A stretch of 64,000 bases of DNA, from the NCBI GenBank assembly GCA_020636275.1, contig JACJYD010000005.1:134001-198000 (forward strand). Reading direction: 5' to 3'. A program made the position numbers and the translations under genes. Source of the DNA: Lewinellaceae bacterium. Its GTDB lineage: Bacteria > Bacteroidota > Bacteroidia > Chitinophagales > Saprospiraceae. Shown in pieces: positions 35,901 to 42,722 of the stretch (position 1 is its first letter; each line of letters begins with the position of its first letter). Under the pieces are notes generated by a model. The model worked only from the letters and a program-made list of their open reading frames with translations, did no database searches and was not told where the DNA came from.

Positions 35901-36483
35901 CCAATTTTCCCGTCACCCCGCTGAATGCCTGGTTGTTGAGCGGGGTATAGGCAGCGGGGGTGTAGTTTGGATTCCCGTTCGATCCGTTGGGGCAACACCC
36001 GGAGGAAGCTCCGAACGGGATATTGCTCTCCATTTCCATATAGGGGTCCGATGCGTTGAGGGGAACTACCCGCAGCCAATCGCAGTTGGAATCGGTGTAA
36101 TCGGGTTGCAGCGCACCGATCTCCGCCTGGGCGCCTGGGTCGGCGGGGTCCCAGGCATAGACGAGTATGATAGTGCCCACCGGCACTTCCTGCCAGACGG
36201 GGTCGAATTTGAAACGGATATGGCCGGGAGCGATCCCGGCGCCCGGCAGTGCCCCGGTGTTGGGTCCTATGCAATCGATAAAAATGCCGTTGTTGTCATC
36301 GATGATCCAGCCCCGGATGTCGACCGAGGAGCAGGGCGGGCCGACGACAACGAGTTCGGCCCATTCCTTGATGGCCGATGATCCCTGGGAAACTTCATTG
36401 ACGACCAGGCCGGCGGGCTGGGCAAAGACATAGGTGGAAGAAAAAAGGAAAAATGCCAGCAGGAAAAGATGCACTCTTCTCAT
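29953..36483 (-). CDS. Giant repeat surface protein with lamin-tail domain and T9SS type B (CHU_C) sorting domain
   Basis: The protein has about 2,176 residues from ATG 36483 (signal MRRVHLFLLAFFLFSSTYVFA). Order: a lamin-tail-like domain (NEVSQGSSAIKEWAELVVVG), Ig-like beta segments, and two SACNQGNGQATFNL-type repeats. Then come six repeats of about 80 residues (DPNFPxGxWSGPGV core) and eight repeats of about 54 residues (LCEGE...NPSG...GCDST). A SprB-like repeat (GCYGFQDGQLLIDAINGG) and the gliding-motility-associated C-terminal domain close the protein. Paired cysteines in each short repeat suggest disulfides. An adhesin or gliding-surface role is inferred. A recent 324 bp tandem duplication lies within it. 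Confidence 0.92.
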   Translation of the reverse strand: MRRVHLFLLAFFLFSSTYVFAQPAGLVVNEVSQGSSAIKEWAELVVVGPPCSSVDIRGWIIDDNNGIFIDCIGPNTGALPGAGIAPGHIRFKFDPVWQEVPVGTIILVYAWDPADPGAQAEIGALQPDYTDSNCDWLRVVPLNASDPYMEMESNIPFGASSGCCPNGSNGNPNYTPAAYTPLNNQAFSGVTGKLGLRNEGDGFQTRDANANFFHGLSYGTTSTSGCTPQPQFDGGPYGLQLAASGGNMTYQFRNTVSDDYTNVANFASFTASSTQSPGKPNNCDNAQWIGSLRRPPESIFETVNAACIPNPTASPQTICTGQTITLTLPNTNSCTSNSFSWSFTGSGSVSVQGSSNMSSVTITGTGAGTVNAVVTATISNSQLYTEGGCSGPQFPESLTYTFPLNITAGPTANPTSISACNQGNGQATFNLTSVNSVVNGNTGNPVSWYLNAAGTIPVPNPSAYTSGPGTVYAVVSSGPCSSSPVPVTLIVLPVPVAFPASLAGCNQGNGQGAYNLTTLNSIINGNSGQPVNFWIDPNATVPISNPSNYVGGPGVIYATVTGGPCTSAPVPITLTVVPNPTIANTFITVNPTIACGSTTVTVTFFFPSNNLYNITLLYGSQTFNGQNLATGATANFTINQTTPFILTSATLAQNSLCTVNFSNPPVLLVTIIDPPNLAITGDTLICIGESIDLDTVVTDLNNPPGTIPITFHTGLPPTAGNEINSVVSPATTTTYYAFANGGNNCQQTLAVTIVVSPGGMPFLGSTTVCNDDPPLDLSILLDPDFPEGTWSGPGVSNNTFDPAGLSGTQTITFTPATCGSAANTTIDILPSGTPVLGVDTLCQTDPPIDLTLLQDPNFPDGEWGGPGVSGTTFDPSGQSGTVPLVFTPVGFCANPGVADILVNEPDVPALGGDTLCSNAPPLDLTSLQDPNFAEGSWSGPGVTDTLFDPTLFSTDTLVTLTFTPSAYCTAAGTTTVWVQILALPELGTATMCDIDTLFDLTTLEDPNFPGGAWSGPGVSGTTFDPAGQAGNVVLSYAVNAFCVDTTFTTLVVVPSGTPTLSNAAICEIDGLFDLTILQDTLYPSGTWSGPGVTGSTFDPAGQGGDVPLTFTPAGSCANSANTTIHVTAGGQPVLGNTTLCDSAPVLDLSTLQDPNYPDGVWTGEGVMGMEFNPSGLSDTIVLTFTPNDTCSLAATTFVEVLNPPISVNFTETCDPSNLFYTISFEIEGGVPGTYTVNGLPVDTLFQSGPIDTGNPYTFSLDDANGCGPVVLAGTVFCNCFTDAGSMDTGAGPFQICEGDSFDAAPYFNNDAMLDGNDLIQYVLHDNAGNVLGNILDISNTGLFNYPTNATPYSSYYISVIAGNDDGTGNVDLTDPCLSVTPGVEVVFSQLDILLGPGATLCENDCFDLEITISTAPIFEYQLTAGLFTLTDTLEFNSAGLYILNICPADYSMSSGTISIQPLSMSDEICAESLASMDPIEVTVLPEAAALLDLTLCPGEELLVNNVVYNEANPVGTEVIPNGSLNGCDSIVTVALSYFFVSQNSIVQTLCDGESLTVNGAVFDASNPSGTEVIAGGSANGCDSIVIVDLSFYPPSTFSLVQDLCEGESVIVNGTVYDQNNPSGVEVVTNGSYTGCDSTITVSLNFFPASTSQVAATLCEGEFMVVNGVTYDQNNPSGTELLPNGNYLGCDSTINVDLSFYPPSTFSLVQDLCEGESVIVNGTVYDQNNPSGVEVVTNGSYTGCDSTITVSLNFFPASTSQVTATLCEGEFMVVNGVTYDQNNPSGTELLPNGNYLGCDSTIVISLGFYPPATGLLTDVLCAEDVLLINGTVYDVNNPSGTALFPGGSFNGCDSTLTVALTFLQPVEYQLIDTLSSGGSIVVNGTVYDEGHPAGTEVLINSSFQGCDSTVTIQLFFENFEALYTTVAPGCYGFQDGQLLIDAINGGKPPYSISLDGIFFEPIDAFPFALNGLSAGTYQVVIQDSNGELYYLNIVIPSKAQPILDLGPDIQLDLGESITLAASANFPIVEILWQPGTYLDCDTCITVLLENPQENITYTVTALDADGCPVTDILSVQVQKARRLYVPNTFSPNGDGINDRFMVFAGKEVREIREFQVYNRWGSLLYRAGNFQPNDPTYGWDGYFQDHLMDVGVYVFYIEVEFIDGETEIVKGGVTLVR
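31085..31732. repeat. Two near-identical 324 bp tandem copies within the giant surface gene
   Basis: Copy one runs from 31085 to 31408 and copy two from 31409 to about 31732, with only scattered base changes. Each encodes two of the 54-residue repeats (108 residues), so a pair of repeats was duplicated in frame recently. Unequal recombination here would change the protein length in 108-residue steps. Confidence 0.85.
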
Positions 36484-36586
36484 AGCAGTTGTTGTCTTGT
36501 GGGGAAAAAAGAAATCTCTGTAAAAATTGTGATATTTTTGCACTTCGAAAAAAAAATGCAATTAGAGTTGAGTGCTGACAGGTGAT

Positions 36587-36634
36587 TTAATAAACATTCG
36601 AGACCGCCGCCGGCGGCAAAATTTGTTTGATTAA
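36587..36634. repeat. Dispersed hairpin H8, degenerate and chimeric
   Basis: TTAATAAACA and TGTTTGATTAA form imperfect outer arms around a GCCGCC/GGCGGC apex. Its 5' half resembles H12 and its 3' half with flank resembles H10. It sits in the divergent gap between the giant protein gene and lysS, where a terminator makes no sense. Confidence 0.65.
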
Positions 36635-36691
36635 TATTGTCACATTACTTACAAGGATACAAAGTACTATTCATTAAAATCCTGATTTTTT

Positions 36692-38224
36692 ATGCAGAAT
36701 CTGAGTGAACAGGAGATCGTGCGTCGCGAAAACCTGCAAAAGATCCGCGAACTGGGTGTTGACCCCTATCCCCCCGAACAGTTTGAGGTCACGGCCCTGG
36801 CTGCCGACATTGTAGCCAATTTCGAAGAAGAAATACTGGAAGACGGGAAAAAACGCGGGCTCAACTACCAGGAAGTCTCCCTGGCCGGCCGTATCATGGC
36901 TTCCCGGGAAGCCGGCAAGGCCATGTTCATGAACCTCCAGGACAGCAGCGGGCGCATCCAGCTCTACCTGCGCCGGGAAGAGATCTGCCCGGGCGAGGAT
37001 ACCGCTCTGTTCGATATGGTTATTAAAAAATTGCTGGATCTGGGCGACTATGTCGGTGTAAAGGGATTTGTTTTCCGGACCCGAACCGGGGAAGTAACCC
37101 TTCACGTACAGGAATTCAAGTTCCTGGCGAAGTCGATCCGCCCGCTGCCCATCGTCAAGCGCGATGCGGAAGGCAATGTGTTCGACGCTTTCACCGATCC
37201 GGAGCAGCGGTACCGGATGCGGTATGTCGACCTGACCGTCAATCCCGAATACAAGGACATCTTCATCAAGCGGAGTAAGATGCTCTCCGCGATGCGTCGC
37301 TTTTTCGACGACCAGGGCTGGCTCGAGGTGGAAACGCCTATCCTGCAGCCCATCCATGGCGGCGCTGCGGCACGTCCCTTCGCGACCCATCACAACACCC
37401 TCGATATGCCGCTTTACCTGCGTATCGCCAATGAGCTCTACCTCAAGCGGCTGATCGTGGGCGGGTTCGACGGCGTATACGAGATCGGCAAAATGTTCCG
37501 CAACGAGGGCATGGACCGCACCCACAACCCCGAGTTCACCTCCATGGAGATCTATGTGGCCTACAAGGACTACAACTGGATGATGAAAATGGTGGAGGAA
37601 TGCCTCGAATATGTGGCTAAAGCCGTGCTCGACGGTTCGACCGTTGCCCGCTTTGGCGACCAGGAGATCGATTTTGCCGGCCCCTACGAACGTCTCCCCC
37701 TTTTGGAAGGGATCCGTAAATATACCGGAAAGGACGTGGCGGCGATGGATGAGGCCCAGCTCCGCCAGTTCTGCAAGGAGCTGCATCTCGAGGTTGAAGA
37801 CAACTGGGGCCGCGGAAAAATGATCGATGAGATCTTCGGCGAAACGGTGGAGCACCACCTGATCCAGCCGACCTACATCACCGACTATCCGATCGAGATG
37901 ACGCCGTTGGCCAAAAAGCACCGCAGCCAGCCCGGCCTGGTCGAGCGCTTTGAACTTTACGTCAATGGCAAGGAGATCGCCAATGCCTATACCGAGCTCA
38001 ACGATCCCCTCGACCAACGCGAGCGGTTCGAAGATCAGCTGAAGCTTCGCGAACGCGGCGATGAAGAAGCCATGGCCTTGGACGAAGACTTCCTGCGCTC
38101 GCTGGAATACGGCATGCCGCCCACCTCCGGTCTGGGTATCGGCATCGACCGGCTCGCCATGTTGCTGACCAATCAGCAGACCATTCAGGAAGTATTGCTC
38201 TTTCCGCAAATGCGGCCAAAATGA
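36692..38224 (+). CDS. lysS: Lysyl-tRNA synthetase, class II
   Basis: The 510-residue protein has an N-terminal OB-fold anticodon-binding domain (about 55-155) and a class II catalytic core. Motif 2 (FRNEGMDRTHNPEFTSMEIY) and motif 3 (GLGIGIDRLAMLL) are complete. It charges tRNA-Lys. Length and ends match the family. It is monocistronic, divergent from the giant surface gene, and followed by a terminator. Confidence 0.98.
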   Translation: MQNLSEQEIVRRENLQKIRELGVDPYPPEQFEVTALAADIVANFEEEILEDGKKRGLNYQEVSLAGRIMASREAGKAMFMNLQDSSGRIQLYLRREEICPGEDTALFDMVIKKLLDLGDYVGVKGFVFRTRTGEVTLHVQEFKFLAKSIRPLPIVKRDAEGNVFDAFTDPEQRYRMRYVDLTVNPEYKDIFIKRSKMLSAMRRFFDDQGWLEVETPILQPIHGGAAARPFATHHNTLDMPLYLRIANELYLKRLIVGGFDGVYEIGKMFRNEGMDRTHNPEFTSMEIYVAYKDYNWMMKMVEECLEYVAKAVLDGSTVARFGDQEIDFAGPYERLPLLEGIRKYTGKDVAAMDEAQLRQFCKELHLEVEDNWGRGKMIDEIFGETVEHHLIQPTYITDYPIEMTPLAKKHRSQPGLVERFELYVNGKEIANAYTELNDPLDQRERFEDQLKLRERGDEEAMALDEDFLRSLEYGMPPTSGLGIGIDRLAMLLTNQQTIQEVLLFPQMRPK

Positions 38225-38229
38225 ATGAA

Positions 38230-38258
38230 GGAGACCCGGTGAGGGCCTCCTCCCTTTT
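38230..38258 (+). terminator. Terminator after lysS
   Basis: GGAGACCC (38230-38237) pairs with GGGCCTCC (38243-38250) apart from one mismatch, followed by TCCCTTTTATT. Confidence 0.6.
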
Positions 38259-38281
38259 ATTATTATAATTAAAATGATACC

Positions 38282-38899
38282 ATGAAAAAGAACTTGTTGA
38301 CGATAGGATCGCTGGCCTTCCTGGTCGCTTCCTTATTCCTGGCTTGTCAGAACAACAGTGGCGAAACCGCTGCTGAAGAAACTGCGACCGAACAAACCCA
38401 GACCCAGCCCGAACAGGCAGCTTCCCGGGGATTTAAAGAAGGGGAAAGATTGCCCGGGATTTCCGCCGTGGACTGGAGCGAATTACAGGCGCTGGTGCCC
38501 AATACCGCAGCCGGTTTGCCGCGCACCAATGCCGGAGAAGATAAATCGAACCTCGGCGATCTCGGTTTTTCCCATGCCCTGGGGATCTATGAAAAAGACG
38601 GACGCCGGGTGGAAGTCCAGTTTCTGGACAGTGGAAGTCAGAAGACCATCCTGTCTGCAGTGGCGCCCTGGTTCAAGGGCAATGTCGTGGAGGAAAAAGG
38701 AGCCGAAGGCTCTGAAATGACCACAACCGTTAAAGGATATCCCGGCATCGAGCATATCGACCGGAAAGAAAATACCGCCGAAGTGAGCATCGTGATCAAA
38801 GACCGCTTCGTGGTCATGGTCGCCGGTACGAACGTGCCCATCGAAGAACTCCGCAAAGTGATGAACGGGCTCGACCTGGACAAACTGGCCAATCTTTAA
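38282..38899 (+). CDS. Lipoprotein of unknown function, first of a paralogous pair
   Basis: The 205-residue protein has a lipobox (LFLAC) placing the lipidated Cys near residue 22. A Glu/Gln/Thr-rich linker follows, and then a soluble domain starting VDWSELQALVP. The domain aligns with that of the next gene over its whole length (VDW.ELQ.L.P, GIYEK..RR, ..IE.L...., .GLDLDKL). No enzymatic motif is seen. The pair are 9 bp apart and certainly co-transcribed, ending at a bidirectional terminator. Confidence 0.8.
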   Translation: MKKNLLTIGSLAFLVASLFLACQNNSGETAAEETATEQTQTQPEQAASRGFKEGERLPGISAVDWSELQALVPNTAAGLPRTNAGEDKSNLGDLGFSHALGIYEKDGRRVEVQFLDSGSQKTILSAVAPWFKGNVVEEKGAEGSEMTTTVKGYPGIEHIDRKENTAEVSIVIKDRFVVMVAGTNVPIEELRKVMNGLDLDKLANL

Positions 38900-38908
38900 T
38901 ACTTCATT

Positions 38909-39520
38909 ATGAAAACCCTGAACCATTTAATGGTCCTCTTCGCCCTGCTGTTTGCCGCCTGCGGCGGACAATCGGAAGAAGCCAAACAGGAGAAGGAGAT
39001 CCAGAAGGCTGCCGATAAAATGGAGGAAGCCGCCAACCAAATGCGCGATGCCCTGAAGGGAAACGATAAGGACGAAAAGAAAGAAGTGGTAGACTGGCGG
39101 GAACTCCAGAACCTGCTGCCCAAAAAGATCGACGGTATTTCCCGTACCGACGAATCGGGCGAAACCGCAGGCGCCCTGGGTTTTAACGTTTCACAGACGG
39201 AAGGCATTTACGAGAAAGGCGATCGCCGCATTCAGATGCAGATCATCGATACCGGCGGGCTGGCCGGCCTGATCAAAGCCAGCGCCGCCTGGGCCAGCGT
39301 CAAGATCGATAAGGAAGACCGCAACGGTTATGAACGCACCACGGAAATAGACGGCTACAAAGCCCTGGAAAAGTACGACAAAAACAGCAAGCATGCCGAG
39401 ATCAGCGTCCTCGTCGGCAGCCGCTTCATCGTCACCCTCAACGCAGACGGGGTCGATATGAAGGAACTGCGCGATGCCATCGACGATATCGGATTGAAAA
39501 AGCTGGAAAAGCTCAACTAA
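38909..39520 (+). CDS. Lipoprotein of unknown function, second of a paralogous pair
   Basis: The 203-residue protein has lipobox LFAAC and a charged helical linker (EEAKQEKEIQKAADKMEEAA, likely coiled coil). It carries the same C-terminal domain as its neighbour (VDWRELQNLLPKKIDGISRT ... ISVLVGSRFIVTLNADG). Tandem duplication followed by divergence of the linkers is the simplest reading. Location is probably the periplasmic face of a membrane. Function is unknown. Confidence 0.8.
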   Translation: MKTLNHLMVLFALLFAACGGQSEEAKQEKEIQKAADKMEEAANQMRDALKGNDKDEKKEVVDWRELQNLLPKKIDGISRTDESGETAGALGFNVSQTEGIYEKGDRRIQMQIIDTGGLAGLIKASAAWASVKIDKEDRNGYERTTEIDGYKALEKYDKNSKHAEISVLVGSRFIVTLNADGVDMKELRDAIDDIGLKKLEKLN

Positions 39521-39522
39521 CT

Positions 39523-39554
39523 AAATAAGGGGCGGCCTTTGCCGCCCCTTATTT
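39523..39554. terminator. Bidirectional terminator between convergent genes
   Basis: AAATAAGGGGCGGC (39523-39536) pairs perfectly with 39541-39554 around CTTT, with T-runs on both strands. It contains the stop codon of the minus-strand gene at 39549. Confidence 0.85.
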
Positions 39555-39911
39555 TTTTCTATGAAATCGCAATAAATGCCCATCTGCCTGCTCGTTGTAG
39601 ATCTCCAGAATGAGCGTGCGTTTCTGCCGGCGGTCGATGGGAAAGAGGATCTTGACGGGGTTGTGCACGTAGCCGTTGTCTTCGAATAGCAGGATCTGCC
39701 GGTTTCGCGTCGGCAAGCGAAACAGTTCCATTTCCGCGGAATCGGCCGGGAGGGGAAGATCGCCGTAGCCCTCTTCCTTCAGGAACAGGCGGACCATCTC
39801 GTAGGTGGCTTGGAGGTTGCTGCCGGAAAAGACCGTCCGGTAGACGTAGCCATCGCTTTCGCCACCCAAATAATCGGAACCCGCCGGAGGAAATTCGTCA
39901 CGTAAGGCCAT
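39549..39911 (-). CDS. Small protein of unknown function
   Basis: The 120-residue soluble protein has no signal or membrane segment. It contains predicted strands (YVYRTVFSGSNLQATYEMVR, KRTLILEIYNEQ) and several aromatic and charged residues. It ends in a basic tail (LLRFHRKK). It lies 40 bp downstream of the phosphatidylserine decarboxylase gene on the same strand and is probably co-transcribed. I do not recognise a family. Confidence 0.6.
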   Translation of the reverse strand: MALRDEFPPAGSDYLGGESDGYVYRTVFSGSNLQATYEMVRLFLKEEGYGDLPLPADSAEMELFRLPTRNRQILLFEDNGYVHNPVKILFPIDRRQKRTLILEIYNEQADGHLLRFHRKK

Positions 39912-39951
39912 GTGCGCTATTTATTGAAATGGGGGAGGCCATCTCCCTGCT

Positions 39952-40605
39952 TCAGGCAGATAATCGGGCGATCACCGTCAGGTTTCCCTGGACGACCTGA
40001 TCAACCTGTACGAGGATCTCGGCATCGAGGGGCAGGAACAGGTCTACCCGCGAACCCAGTTTGATGAAGCCCATGTCCTCGCCCTGCACGACCTCCTGTC
40101 CGGCTTGCAGATAATTGACAATGCGCCGGGCAACGGCGCCGGCGATCTGCCGCATGAGCAGGAAAGTGCCTCCGGTGTCGTACACGATCGTCGTGCGTTC
40201 GTTCTCGGTCGATGATTTGGGGTGCCAGGCCACGAGGTATTTACCGGGGTGGTATTGGCTGTAGAGGACCTTTCCGCTCACCGGATTTCGGTTGACATGC
40301 ACGTTGAGCGGCGACATGAAGATCGAGACCTGGATCCGTTTTTCATTTAGGTACTCCGTCTCTACCGCTTCTTCGATCACCACCACCTTGCCGTCGGCCG
40401 GGGCGTAGACCAGGTTGTTGTCCGCCTGCGGCAGAACCCGCAGCGGGTTGCGGAAAAATTGCAGGAAAAAGACCAGGGGGATCAGGGCAATGACCCAGAC
40501 CACTCCGTACCAGCGGGGCAGCAGGAAATAGCTCGACGCCGCCAGGACGATCCAAATCCCCGCTGCGAAAATCAAAGAAGGGATACCCTCTCTATGTATA
40601 CGCAT
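39952..40605 (-). CDS. psd: Phosphatidylserine decarboxylase family proenzyme
   Basis: The 217-residue protein is the short (archaeal/Bacteroidota-type) PSD. It has an N-terminal hairpin of membrane segments (about 12-50), then FFRNPLR and APADGKVVVIEE, and the FMSPLNVHVNRNPVSGKV block. GFIKLGSRVDLFLP holds the Gly-Ser self-cleavage site that generates the pyruvoyl group. It makes phosphatidylethanolamine at the inner membrane. The start at ATG 40605 gives the normal length. Confidence 0.93.
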   Translation of the reverse strand: MRIHREGIPSLIFAAGIWIVLAASSYFLLPRWYGVVWVIALIPLVFFLQFFRNPLRVLPQADNNLVYAPADGKVVVIEEAVETEYLNEKRIQVSIFMSPLNVHVNRNPVSGKVLYSQYHPGKYLVAWHPKSSTENERTTIVYDTGGTFLLMRQIAGAVARRIVNYLQAGQEVVQGEDMGFIKLGSRVDLFLPLDAEILVQVDQVVQGNLTVIARLSA

Positions 40606-40764
40606 CGTATCTGATTTTTTGCAAAGCTAATGCTTTCTCGCCACTCTCCGCGCGCTACAAAAATATGTATCTGTCTTCGTCGCTTCAAAGTTCACCTACA
40701 TAGAAATTTGTTGCCGGGACCGTCGGTTTGGAGGTACCTTGGGCCTCAAACCAAATCGACAACT

Positions 40765-41502
40765 ATGATCCGCGATTTTCTGGAAGGCATTCGGTCTTAC
40801 GGCCGGGCTTGGGATATGATCCGTACGCACCGGTTATGGGGGTATTTTTTGGTACCCGCCCTGATCAGCGTGGTGCTGGGCATCGCCATTGGTACGAGTG
40901 CCTGGGCCCTTTCCGACAATATCAGCGCCTGGATTACGGGCTGGCTGCCCGATGGGTGGGGCGGGAAAGCGGTGGGGACGGTCGGCCGGATCCTGGCGGG
41001 TTTGCTGGTGGCGGCCGGCGGATTGGCGCTTTTCAAGACCCTGGTACTCATTCTCGGTGCGCCGTTTATGAGCCCATTATCGGAAAAGATCGAAGCCCAG
41101 CTGACCGGCGCATCCTTCGATGGAGGGTTCCGGCCAGGCCAAATGGTGCGCGATATGGTACGCGGTATCCGCATCAACGTGCGCAACCTGTTTTGGGAAC
41201 TGTTGCTCTCCCTGCTCCTGGTGATCGCCGGGGCGATCCTTCCCTTTCTTTCGCCACTCGTACCCCTCCTGATCTTCCTGGTACAAGCATACTACGCGGG
41301 GTTTGGTAATATGGACTATACCCTGGAGCGGCATTTCGGCTACCGCGACAGCATCCTTTTCGTGCGCGAGTTCCGGGGCATGGCCCTGGGGAATGGAACG
41401 GTGTATTTGCTGCTCTTGCTGACCGGAGTGGGATTTCTCTTCGCGCTGCCGCTGGGAACGGTGGCGGCTACGATCGATTCAGCGGAACAGATCCGCTCGT
41501 AG
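40765..41502 (+). CDS. EI24 / CysZ-like membrane protein
   Basis: The 245-residue protein (from ATG 40765, MIRDFLEGIRSYGRAW) has four or more membrane segments (about 25-48, 70-92, 130-165, 208-232) and the family's central MSPLSEKIEAQL segment. The EI24/CysZ family includes the E. coli sulfate transporter CysZ, but no sulfate-assimilation neighbour is present, so the substrate is open. The upstream in-frame extension to 40630 lacks any membrane-protein character and was rejected. Confidence 0.85.
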   Translation: MIRDFLEGIRSYGRAWDMIRTHRLWGYFLVPALISVVLGIAIGTSAWALSDNISAWITGWLPDGWGGKAVGTVGRILAGLLVAAGGLALFKTLVLILGAPFMSPLSEKIEAQLTGASFDGGFRPGQMVRDMVRGIRINVRNLFWELLLSLLLVIAGAILPFLSPLVPLLIFLVQAYYAGFGNMDYTLERHFGYRDSILFVREFRGMALGNGTVYLLLLLTGVGFLFALPLGTVAATIDSAEQIRS

Positions 41503-41524
41503 GTCAATTAATTCAAGTTGCGAT

Positions 41525-41581
41525 AAAATTAATCAAGCATATTTCGCCGCCGCCGGCGGCGAAATATGCTTGATTAATTTT
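41525..41581. repeat. Dispersed hairpin H9 (GCC triloop)
   Basis: Perfect 27 bp arms (41525-41551 and 41555-41581) close on GCCGCC-GCC-GGCGGC. The 3' flank TGTCAGAGAACTT is shared with H10/H11. It lies between convergent genes (EI24-like and DUF4412) and could terminate both. Confidence 0.9.
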
Positions 41582-41600
41582 GTCAGAGAACTTGGGCAAA

Positions 41601-42467
41601 TTAGAATTTTGTCAAGTTCAGGATCTCGTACTTCGACATGTCGAATTGGTAAGAGGCATTCTTATCGACCTTGGTAGCCAGCATTTCGAAGGGTTTTCCC
41701 TTTTTGTCTACCCCTTTCGAGTGCAGGATAAAACCTTGTATATTTTTCCAGGGGCTATTTTGCTCTAATTCTTCCCGGTCCTTCTTATCCATCAAATAGA
41801 AGAAATAGTTTTTCTTGTCGATCTCGTTGGTGGTCCAGACCTCGCCGCTGCCCGTATCGCCTGAGTATTCGTATTGCTCGCAAAGATAGCCGGCGATGGT
41901 CCGGGTCTTACCCGTTTTCCGGACGGTTACATTGTTGCTACCGGCTTCTTCATCTCCGGTGGCTGATTTCGATAGGGTTTCGGGGTTCCACCTGAGCACA
42001 GTGGCCTGGCTTTTTTCGTCATTAAGCATGATAAAGCATTGGCGATCCGTATCATAAATGACTTTCATATCGCCCTCCTTATCGTCGGAACGGATGATAT
42101 GGCCGAAATAGTTGTCTTTGGAAGTCAGCAGGTAGGTGATCTCGGTCGGTTTTTTCGAGTCGGCACTGGTCATGGTATAGTCGATGGAGAAATCGTAGGT
42201 ATAGGCGGGGTTCAGTTCGACCGGATCGCCGGCGCCGAATAATTTGCCGGGATCGCGGGAGGAGTTGCGCGTCGTATCGACCGGTTCCTGGTTGATGGAA
42301 TCTCCTTCATTGATCTTTTCATCGACCTTTTCCAAAATTTTGTCCTCCACCTTTTGTTCGAGTTTGTCTTCCACTTTTCGCAGCAATTTTTCCCCGATGC
42401 GGATCTGAGCGTTCATAGTGGTAGTTCCTATTAGCAGGATGCCGAATAAGACGAGTAGATGTTTCAT
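41601..42467 (-). CDS. DUF4412 domain secreted protein
   Basis: The 288-residue protein (from ATG 42467) has signal peptide MKHLLVLFGILLIGTTTMNA. A 30-residue amphipathic heptad segment (LLRKVEDKLEQKVEDKILEK) follows, then a DUF4412-type beta domain (about 75-285) with the typical MIMLNDEKSQATVLRW-like and RTIAGYLCEQYEYSG segments. The family is periplasmic or outer-membrane associated and of unknown function. It is monocistronic, flanked on both sides by dispersed hairpins. Confidence 0.85.
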   Translation of the reverse strand: MKHLLVLFGILLIGTTTMNAQIRIGEKLLRKVEDKLEQKVEDKILEKVDEKINEGDSINQEPVDTTRNSSRDPGKLFGAGDPVELNPAYTYDFSIDYTMTSADSKKPTEITYLLTSKDNYFGHIIRSDDKEGDMKVIYDTDRQCFIMLNDEKSQATVLRWNPETLSKSATGDEEAGSNNVTVRKTGKTRTIAGYLCEQYEYSGDTGSGEVWTTNEIDKKNYFFYLMDKKDREELEQNSPWKNIQGFILHSKGVDKKGKPFEMLATKVDKNASYQFDMSKYEILNLTKF

Positions 42468-42511
42468 ATAATAAAAATTTGGTTGAAGTAAGTGATGTGA
42501 CAATATTAATC

Positions 42512-42547
42512 AAGCATATTTCGCCGCCGCGGCGGCGAAATATGCTT
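42512..42547. repeat. Dispersed hairpin H10, interrupted copy of H9
   Basis: A 17 bp perfect stem (42512-42528 / 42531-42547) has the same arm sequence as H9 (AAGCATATTTCGCCGCC). The distal part of its right arm is displaced by H11; the expected TTAATT and TGTCAGAGAACTT reappear beyond H11 at about 42585-42603. Confidence 0.8.
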
Positions 42548-42583
42548 ATAAACACTGCAGCCATCAAGCCGCTGTGTTTATAA
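42546..42583. repeat. Dispersed hairpin H11 inserted in the right arm of H10
   Basis: TTATAAACAC (42546-42555) pairs with GTGTTTATAA (42574-42583) around TGCAGCCATCAAGCCGCT. It shares AACACTGC and GCCGCTGTGTT with H13 in the aldolase leader. Confidence 0.8.
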
Positions 42584-42621
42584 ATTAATTATGTCAGAGA
42601 ACTTAGTGCTGAGGCTTTAAT

Positions 42622-42662
42622 ATAATAAACATTCGCGACCGCAGGCGGCGAATGTCTATTAT
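42622..42662. repeat. Dispersed hairpin H12 (GCA triloop)
   Basis: ATAATAAACATTCGC (42622-42636) pairs with 42648-42662 with one mismatch. The GCA triloop is at 42641-42643. The 5' flank AGTGCTGA is shared with H8. H10-H12 lie in the divergent gap between the DUF4412 and MFS genes. Confidence 0.8.
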
Positions 42663-42722
42663 TTGTGCTCTTCCGATGCGGTTTTCACAAAACTTCCATA
42701 TTATTACTGGTGCAAATATGCC

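Noticed and set aside
42622..42722. N-terminal extension of the MFS transporter from 42663
   Set aside because: The extra codons overlap hairpin H12 and lack membrane-protein character; ATG 42723 gives the normal UMF1 start.
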